Source: Brachypodium distachyon (Eukaryota; Streptophyta; Magnoliopsida; Poales; Poaceae). From it: DNA of 64,000 nt. The notes under the pieces are model-generated. The model did not search any database. It was not told the origin of the DNA and was given only the letters and a program-made list of their open reading frames with translations. A program made the translations under genes and the position numbers. The number at the start of each line of letters is the position of its first letter. Within the stretch, counting starts at the first letter, position 1. The DNA lies in NCBI RefSeq assembly GCF_000005505.3, contig NC_016131.3, positions 51,259,355 through 51,323,354 on the forward strand. The letters are read 5' to 3'. This document shows, one piece after another, positions 56,885-64,000 of this stretch.

Positions 56885-58219
56885 TGAAGCGATCCCCCTT
56901 CACCAAGGGTTCGATCTTTGTGCTTATTTGTGCTAGTCCCTGGATCGACTCACTAGCACACACAGTTCAAGATGTAATACCAAGATACAATGGTCAAAAG
57001 TACTTTATTACATCGTATCATCCAGAACTTAAATTGTACTTACAAACTTGCATGACCTCCTAGGCCAGCATAAACAAATAATGTTCAAAATCATGATAAC
57101 AAAGTATCACGAAGCTGCAGCGGAAAAGTAGAGAAAAAAGGGCCTCATCTACTCCCAGAGGAGAGAGCATGTTGGAATGTAAGCACATGACTCAGAGAAA
57201 TATCAACGAACCTCACTCTTCGTCAGTTTCACCTGCATTATTAATTGCAGCCACTACGTGGTCAATACATTTGAATGTATTGGCAAGCTCACCAGAGTTA
57301 TAAAGGACCTACCAAGTACATGCATAGTTTGGCTAGGTGGGGTTTGGCTATTTTGCATAGAAGCATCATTATTCAAATCCTATCATTTTTAGACAAATAG
57401 TTTTGAATTCTGTTGGACACGGGGTAGAAACACCCATGCTCCTATTAACCTAGGCACATTGAGTATAAACATCAATGCTCCTACCCAGTTCAAACCATTC
57501 ATTTTATTAGGAAATTGGAATGAGTGAGACTTTCCTTACAGCTCCAATATCTAGTTGCTCATAATTGTCCGTAACCGGGGACACGGCTAAGTACTTAGTT
57601 TGACACTCTCGAGAGGTGGTACACTTTACCCACAAGAAATCGACGTGTTAATCCCTTGCTGTCCTCAGGGTAGAGTAGCAACGGCATCGATTACAGGAAT
57701 TTTCAGAACATATTCCCCCAAACCACCCGAGGGACGCGCCCCCATTTTGGCCGGGCCGGTCCGGTTTTCTATTTTTTTTTCTTTTAGCCTTTTCTTTTTC
57801 TGCTTTTCCCATTTCTTTGATATCTTTTGAGTTTGAACTCCAAATTGGTCCAAATAAATTCCAGAAAATTTGTAAAATCATGTCCTACCATGATACAACT
57901 TTTGGGAGTAGATTCCCCTCAAAATAAAATATATAAAAATACATTTGCCCTATAAATGCCTTTAGGGCTATATATCTGTTTGAATAAAATACTTTTTCAA
58001 CTCCAAATAATTAACCAAAAATTATGGGATAGCTTATATATGCATTAAATCCTTTTTATACATCAACCTTATTGGTTTGAAAATCCAAAGGTTACAGGGG
58101 TGTAATCAAAATCTCTTAAAGCCTTTTGTGATTCAAAATTTGAATTCAAACATGCAATTGTGGCATGATGCTCATGGATGCAATGCACATGTAAAAGTTT
58201 GAAATTTTGGGATGTTACA
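56885..58219 (-). repeat. 5' LTR of the Gypsy element
   Basis: Same ends as the other LTR. Visible differences from it are at GCTTATTTG, ATATCAACGAAC, TTTGGCTAGG and GAGTATAAAC (one base each). Confidence 0.95.
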
Positions 58220-58224
58220 CCCTA

Positions 58225-58600
58225 ACCCTAACAGCAGAGGCAGAGGGGAGCACGCGCACCTGGGGTCGGAGGAAGACGGCGTGGGGTTAGGTCGTCACGG
58301 AGGAAGACAGCGAGGGGTCGGGCGGCGCGGGGTCGGGCGGCGGTGGGCTCAGGGTCAGGCTCGGGCTCAGGGACAACGGCGCGGGCTCAGAGACGGCGGC
58401 TGGAGGAGGGAGACGAAGGCGCGGGCTCGGGACCGGAGGCTGTAGGAGGGAGACGACGGCACGGGCGCAGGGACGGCGGCGGCGACGGCGCGAAATTCTG
58501 GCAGGGCTTTGCCTGCGCTAGGGTTTAGCCCAACTGCTGGTCGCTCTGTATGTCGAGGATGCGCAGGCGGAATAACCCTAAATTTTGCTAAGAGTTCTCT
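58225..58600. other. GC-rich leader-like region between the two CACTA genes
   Basis: Imperfect repeats of GGGCTCAGGGACGGCGG and GGAGGGAGACGACGG fill this stretch. With the 49000-49375 sequence across the Gypsy insertion it forms the 5' side of the second CACTA gene. No conserved protein is seen. Confidence 0.5.
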
Positions 58601-58615
58601 TATATACCCAACACT

Positions 58616-58830
58616 CATCAGTAACGGTCGGGTAAAGGACCTGACCATTACTGATGATCCTTCAATCATCAGTAAGGGGCGTGCTAGAAAGCGACCGCCA
58701 CTGATGTGCTCCTATGAGCAATGCCGAACTACACATCAGTAACGGGCGCATAGCAGCGTGACCGTTACTGATGAGTATAGGCACTCAACAGTAACGGGCG
58801 GATAACAGGCCGACCATTACTGATGAGTAT
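58616..58830. repeat. Internal block of CACTA subterminal-type repeats
   Basis: At least seven copies of CATCAGTAACGG(T/G)CG and ACC(G/A)TTACTGATGA words, like those at the two ends. The block lies in the middle of the element, 4.6 kb from the right end and between the two genes. No CACTA terminus is next to it. Confidence 0.85.
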
Positions 58831-59122
58831 AGTTACTTGTTAATGTTTAGGACATGGACTCCATTTGTCTAGTATTTTTACACCACATCATGTCTTGTCT
58901 AGTATTTGTACACCACATCATGGAATTCATGTATTTAAAGTTTGATGATTAAATTCATGCATTTGTCTAGTATTTGTGCTAAATTAAATTCAAAAAATTC
59001 ATCACATGCATACAAGAAAGTACATCGATCACACATAATTTCACTTAGTACAAAATTTGCATTCAAATTCAGTACAAGTACATTACAATGTGACTACTAG
59101 GCCTTCTCCTTCCTTCGATAAG

Positions 59123-62100
59123 TCATAACTTGACTCCTCGCAGTAGTGCTTCTGAGGTAGGGTTTTTGTGGTATTTTCTCGTTCTCGCTCCCATCACTTC
59201 TTCTTTTACCTCTCCTTTTCTCGTTAATATCAAGCGTTCCGCTTCTTCGTCATCTGCGGCGGTCATCGGATCATGGAAACCTTCGTAGTCTTCTTGTGAA
59301 GTAACTCCGTCCGCTCCAACAATGCTTCTTTTCCCTCTTCTTACTACGACGCTGCCTTTATTTGCCAAGTCGTCTATGTAGAATACCTGCTTGCATTGTT
59401 TAGCAAAGACCCATGGTTCCTCTCTTGCCGGGATTTTTCTCACGTCAACTTGTTCACGAGGGATCTCAGGAGGTAGCACCATCGTCGTGAACCTGTGACT
59501 TTCTTCTTTGTCACCTTTGGTCCATCTTACACGGAACATTGGGATCTTTGTGATCGAGTACTACAATTCCCAGATCTCCTCGATAACACCGAAGAACATT
59601 TTGGTTTTGCTGTTGTCGTCGGTCGCGGTCTCAGAAGTCATGACTACACCACTATTTTGATACGTGCTTTTACGGTCCTGAGACGCAATGTAGAAGTTAT
59701 AGCCATTGATCATATATGATTGCCAAGTAGAGACGTGGTAAGCAGGTTCCCGTGACAAACATGGAACCGTCTCTTCATATTCATTGGTCGTCTCCCTGCC
59801 GTACCAATAATTCTTCAGCCACGCTGCGAATGTTTTATTGTGCTCCTAGTGGATCCAGACTTCTCCTCTTTTAGGGTTTTCATTTCGCAGTTGTTCCATG
59901 TGCATTTCCTGATAAGGCCGGCAGCAATCGACAATTTGCAACACAATGAAATGTGCTCTTTCAAAGTCAGCTTCCCTTCCTCTTCCAAAGACATTAAGGA
60001 ATATATGTCCAAGGCCACCTTCGCCTTCGAGCTTGCCCTTGTGCCATGATTCAAGAACACCTATTGATTTCTGATCGGCCAACCAATCCGTGCAGAACTC
60101 GATGCACTCTTCTGCCCTAAAGCCTTCCATGATGCTACCTTCCGGACGCGATCTGTTACAAACGTAGCGCTTCAGAACCCCGTTGTATCGTTTAGGGCCA
60201 TACATGTTATGCAGGAACGAGGGCCCTAGGGACAAGATCTCATCGCATATGTGGATCATTAGATGGACCATGATATCAAAGAATGATTGAGGGAAGAACA
60301 TCTCGAGTTCGCACAGAATCTGTATCATACTATCCTGCAGTATCTGGCATCGTCTAACAGTGATTGACTTCTGCGAGATGCTGTCAAAGAAGTCAGAAAG
60401 CTTCATGATTGTCTCCCTTACATGCGGCTCCATGATACCTCTGATTGCGACTGGACGTAACTGAGTGAGTATGACATGGTTGTCGTGAGACTTTATGCCA
60501 GATATCTTGTGACTCTTCATGTCAACTAGATGCTTGATGCTCGACGAGTAGTTCGATGGGACTTTACTGCCCTGCAGGCACTGGCACATCCTATGCAACT
60601 CGTCTTTGTACATGTTGTAACATGCAAGATGACACCGTGTGGTCACCGTCAGGAAACCATTATTGTCGTTTGCCGACACTTGATCTTTGCCCCACAACTC
60701 TTTTCTGATAGACATGAGTTCCAGGTCCTTCCGTGCATTGGGTCCATCTTTCGTCTTCTCTGGAATGTTCATCAGCAACCCCAGCATGCTGTTGCATACA
60801 TTTTTCTCCACGTGCATGACATCTATGTTATGCCAGCATTCTAAATGTGCCCAGTACTCCAGGTCCCAGAATACGGACCTCCTTTTCCACATGACGCCTT
60901 CAGATTCCTTATATTTCTTCGCAGCAATCTTTCCGGGGACAACTTCAAGATCGTTCACAATTTCGAGAATTTGCATACCAGACTTCTCCTTCGGCGCTGT
61001 CCCGTGCTCCGTCTTCCCATTGAACCTTTCCTTGTCATCCCTCCAAGGGTCTTTAGCATCCAACCACTTTCGGTGGCCCATGTAAACAATTTTGGATGAA
61101 GCGGACAACTTCTCTGATGTCGTGTTTTCCCCGCACTTTGTACAGGCCTTGTAGCCATGTGTCACCTGGCATGAAGTATTTCCATTCGCGGGGTAGTCAT
61201 GCACGCAGGTCAGAAGCGCTGCTCTCACCGTGAAGTACTCCCTCCTGTTTGCGTCCCAAACCACTCTGCCAGGGTTCCAAAGCTGCTTCAGCTCATCCTT
61301 CACTAGCTGCAGATACACATTTAGGTCAGCTCCCGGATGCTTTGGACCCTTATGAGCATGCACATGTGGATGTACTTTCTCTTAATGATTAACCATGGAG
61401 GAAGGTTGTAGACAAACAAGATCACTGGCCATGTGATGTGCTTGTTGTTCATGTTTCCGAAAGGATTTATCCCATCAGTGTTGAGACCGAGCCTCAGGTT
61501 TCTAGGCTCTGCCCCGAAATCTGGAAATGCCGTGTCGAAGTTCCTCCACTGAGTCCCATCGGCAGGGTGTCTTAGGACCCCACCTTCCTCCACACGGTAG
61601 TGCCCGTCAGGATCGAATGCTGCCTGCGCCGGATCGTGATGGACGAGATACCTCGCGTCCTTAATGTTCTGCATCCAACGCTCAACTCGGCCACCTGCCG
61701 TAAGATACCAGACAGTCTTTGCCGGCCTACCCTTCATCACTTCTTCCCCATCGTCTTCGCCAGCTCTGGCGTTTTTCTTTTTTTATCTCGATGCACCGCA
61801 TATGTGGCAGCTCTCATGGTTCTCGTACTCTCCAATGTATACCATGCAGTGGTTTGGACATGAATGATGTTTCACGCAATCTAATCCAAGCGGGCATGCA
61901 ATGTTCTTCGCCTCGTATGTGCTCTTGGGCAACTTGTTTGGCTGTGGAAAAACCAAAGCAAGGTAACTCAACAAGTCCGTGAAGCCCTTGTCTGACCAGC
62001 ATGATGCTGTTGTCAGCCTCAAAAGTTCGAGCGTTACTTCGAGCACGTTGTTTTCTTCGCCAGCTCCATCATACAAGGGTGTGTTTGCGTCCTCCAACAA

Positions 62101-62577
62101 TTTTTTGAACTGAGCAGACTTTGCCTCATCTTCGGGGTCCTCCAGTTGGTCCCGTAGGTACGGGTCATCTAGCATTTCGGCAATCCTGCCACGTGGAGCT
62201 CCTTCACCTTCCACATTGGCCTCCTCATCGACCCTTGTTTCTTCCTCGGGATCATTCATCAGATCATACCGCGGGACATCATCTTCGCTACCGCTACCGA
62301 CATCAACCGCATCCTCCCCGTGACAAGTCCAGCGTGAATAACCTTCCACAAAATACGATACCAGCACGTGCATCTGAACATCTTCAGGCTTCATCGTGCA
62401 TGTGTTTCCACAGTTGCGACATGGACAACACATCATCACAAGTCCTTTTCGTTCCATATCACCTTTCGCGACTCCAAAAAAGACCGTCCGTTCGATTATC
62501 CATCGAGCATTGATTCCTTCCGTGGCGTACATCCAAGAACGGTCCTTCGATCTACAACACAATACACAAGAAAACAC
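59123..62577 (-). pseudogene. CACTA TNP2-like transposase, broken
   Basis: The N-terminal block has DRSWMYATEGINARWI and a Cys-rich CCPCRNCGN motif (62577-61783), the transposase-associated domain. The catalytic TNP2 (Transposase_21) part spans 61740-59846, with GLNTDGINPFGNMNNKH, LTCVHDYPANGN and the IDVMHVEKNVCNSMLG block. DUF4218/DUF4216-like regions follow (EMFFPQSFFDIMVHL; MFRVRWTKGDKEESHRFTTM). Lesions seen are a TAA after HICGASR at 61783, a frameshift near 61350, a TAG at about 59846 and another at 59561. An acceptor TTGTGTTGTAG near 62547 suggests a further 5' exon. TNP2 excises and inserts CACTA elements. Confidence 0.9.
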
Positions 62578-62639
62578 AAAGCAAAATAGTTAGCCTAATA
62601 ATTAACAAGGGGATTAAGGTGTTAATTAACCGGGGTTAA

Positions 62640-63062
62640 GGGGCTAACTAAAAATTTGAAATTAGGGACATTCAGAGAGAAATTGGAGGCCAGCGAGAAA
62701 GATCGGGAGGCCGGAGCTCAAAAATTTGAAATTGGAGAACTTCGAAGAGAAATTGGAGGCCGGCGAGAAAGATCAGGAGGGAGAGAGAGCTCGCAAGGGA
62801 GAGGGAAGCTTCGGGCTCGAAGATTGGAGCTCACCGGCCGCCGGAGCTCCAAAAATGGAGCTCGCTGGAGATGGCCGCCGCCGGCCATGGAGATGGGTGG
62901 CACTGGCGGGGGGAGAGAGGAGGAAGGGAGAGGGAGGAGAAGGGGCTACCCGCTGGGCTCACCAGCGGCCATGGCAAAATCGGGCAGCGCTCCGCTGTCA
63001 CCGGAGAAGAAGGGGCCGCAGCTGGTCCGTTCCGACGCGCCACGCGACCAGCTGCGGCTCTG
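62640..63062 (-). promoter_or_regulatory. 5' leader/promoter region of the TNP2-like gene
   Basis: GC- and purine-rich DNA with two copies of AATTTGAAATT(A/G)G..GAGAAATTGGAGGCC (about 62655 and 62727) lies between the transposase start and the right subterminal repeats. Open frames here are low-complexity Arg/Gly/Glu-rich. Confidence 0.4.
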
Positions 63063-63079
63063 CCCCTTGTACTTAAGCC

Positions 63080-63440
63080 GCGACGATCATCAGTGGCGGT
63101 CAGGACTTGGGCGACCGTTACTGATAATAGGGGATACATCAGTAACAGTCGCTTTAATTCGGCCCGTTAATGATGTGCCACACATCAGTAACGGTCGGGC
63201 CGGGAGCGACCGTTACTAATATGTACCACACATCAGTGATAGGCACGTTAGGGAGACCGTTACTGATGTGTGGTACATCAGTAACGATCGTCTCTTACTG
63301 CCGCCACTGATGTCTCTCGTGAGGAATGATGGTACATCAGTGGCGGTCGCCTCTCGCGATCGTCATTGATGTATGGCTGGGCGGGGATGGGCAGACCCCG
63401 CTCTGTTCATCAGTAATGGTCGCGCTGGACCCATTACTGA
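63080..63440. repeat. CACTA subterminal repeats, right end
   Basis: Many direct and inverted copies of CATCAGTAACGGTC and GACCGTTACTGATG, the same words as at 44750-45065. Confidence 0.85.
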
Positions 63441-63459
63441 TGTGCCGTGAGTAGTGAGA

Positions 63460-63862
63460 TGTTTGGGTTAATATATTCAGGTGGGGAGACTGCCCCACTC
63501 TCTCGCCCCCCCCACCCCCCAAAGACATCAGATTAGTTTTTCTTAAAGCAGGGTTTTATATATGCACAAGAATATGATTTCTACCAAGCTGTAGAGCCAC
63601 AACAAACTACCTCAGATATGATTCTCACATCATGTGACAGCAAAGAGCAAACAATTTTGTTCTAATCGTTTTATAATTTTTCAACAAGTGCAGTAACTCA
63701 TTCCTAGGAAAGCCCTGGTCCCAATCCAACGATAGCCATGTAACTAATTCCATCAAGGTGCAAATATGGTTACCAACCCATTCCTGACCAGAACCCTATA
63801 TCGGTGGAGGACGGCGGCGACGCTGCGGCTAGTAGGTGTGTAGAAACGAACGGGAGGCGGCA
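63460..63862. other. Flank right of the CACTA element
   Basis: A C-rich tract (about 63507-63524) and AT-rich DNA; no gene seen. CCTATATCGG near 63798 is a weak TATA candidate for the ORF that follows. Confidence 0.4.
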
Positions 63863-64000
63863 ATGGCGAGCACTAACCCACCTCCGTACCACAATGACGG
63901 TAGCTGCCGCCGATTCGCGGAGGAGATATTTTGCCGCGAGGAGTCTTATATCTGGCCTGATGTGGCTGAGATAGTGATTTCCCGCACCTCCGGAATGGAA
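63863..64000 (+). CDS. Possible start of a gene running off the right edge
   Basis: ATG at 63863 opens a frame of 46 codons with no stop to the window end: MASTNPPPYHNDGSCRRF, then AEEIFCREESYIWPDVAEIV. The context CGGCAATGGCG is good for a plant start and the sequence upstream is GC-rich. The fragment is too short to name. It could instead belong to a retroelement. Confidence 0.35.
   Translation, partial: MASTNPPPYHNDGSCRRFAEEIFCREESYIWPDVAEIVISRTSGME

Larger units (their letters stand above)
49376..58219 (-). mobile_element. Ty3/Gypsy LTR retrotransposon (chromovirus-like), very recent insertion, with extra orf0
   Basis: LTRs at 49376-50710 and 56885-58219 are both exactly 1,335 bp, with ends TGTAACATCCC and CGCTTCA on the minus strand. 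The 5-bp duplication CCCTA lies at 49371-49375 and 58220-58224. I saw only about four mismatches between the LTRs. The interior on the minus strand is PBS, orf0, gag, protease, RT, RNase H, integrase and a chromodomain-like tail; this order defines Gypsy and the tail suggests a Tekay/Reina-type chromovirus. gag-pol has several breaks although the insertion is young. Confidence 0.96.
44734..63456 (-). mobile_element. CACTA (En/Spm) transposon, about 9.9 kb plus a nested Gypsy insertion
   Basis: The left end is CACTACTACAGAAAGG and the right end GTGCCGTGAGTAGTG (inverted CACTACTCACGG). A 3-bp duplication AGA lies at 44731-44733 and 63457-63459. Dense CATCAGTAACGGTC-type subterminal repeats occur inside both ends (44750-45065 and 63080-63440). 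Two genes are on the minus strand, a TNP2-like transposase and a second gene with an Ulp1 domain. Removing the Gypsy insertion and one TSD copy (8,849 bp) leaves 9,874 bp, a typical size for an autonomous grass CACTA. Stops in both genes make it inactive. Confidence 0.92.

Overview
The window is nuclear DNA of a grass, most likely a cool-season (Pooideae) species in or near the Triticeae. The evidence is intron-containing plant genes, many Stowaway MITEs with CTCCCTCC-type ends, a solo LTR that I recognise from its opening and conserved blocks as BARE-1/Angela type, and a large CACTA transposon with grass-style CATCAGTAACGG subterminal repeats. The species cannot be fixed from sequence alone.

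Host genes are few. (1) An aldehyde oxidase gene lies on the minus strand: exon 1 at 7939-8074, exon 2 at 716-2365, exon 3 at 344-603, with the rest beyond the left edge. Its 5.6-kb intron 1 is full of transposon debris. (2) A three-exon B12D/MLRQ-like gene (97 aa, plus strand, 11822-12584) runs divergently from it. (3) A PP2A B' (B56) regulatory subunit gene (517 aa, plus strand, 27540-34023) has two coding exons around a 4.9-kb intron that holds a Stowaway MITE, a tRNA-derived SINE and a 15-bp LINE stub. Weaker candidates are a broken gene of unknown family at 40417-40868, a small TATA-headed ORF at 4913-5152, a gene-like remnant near 39340-39960, and an ORF entering at 63863 that runs off the right edge.

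The rest is mostly mobile DNA. From left to right: a Tourist-like MITE beside a 118-bp tandem duplication that copied the end of aldehyde oxidase exon 1 (7505-7975); a LINE fragment (8547-9483); a relic LTR with a primer-binding site (about 9700-10030); a MULE-like element with long terminal inverted repeats (10420-11323); a Ty1/Copia element with both LTRs (12932-19796, minus); a BARE/Angela-like solo LTR with TSD CTATC (20806-22568); a polyA retroposon (23141-23918, minus); a solo LTR nested in a Stowaway-like MITE (24197-25735); another polyA retroposon (37489-38622); and a LINE ORF1 fragment (about 42136-43320, minus).

The right third is one nested structure. A CACTA transposon (44734-63456, TSD AGA, about 9.9 kb without its insert) carries a TNP2-like transposase relic and a second gene ending in an Ulp1-type cysteine protease domain, both on the minus strand. 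A Ty3/Gypsy element (49376-58219, minus, TSD CCCTA) is inserted between these two genes. Its LTRs are almost identical, its gag-pol is broken in several places, and it carries an intact extra 289-aa ORF (orf0) upstream of gag. The intact orf0 beside dead gag-pol in a very recent insertion is the most unusual signal in the window.
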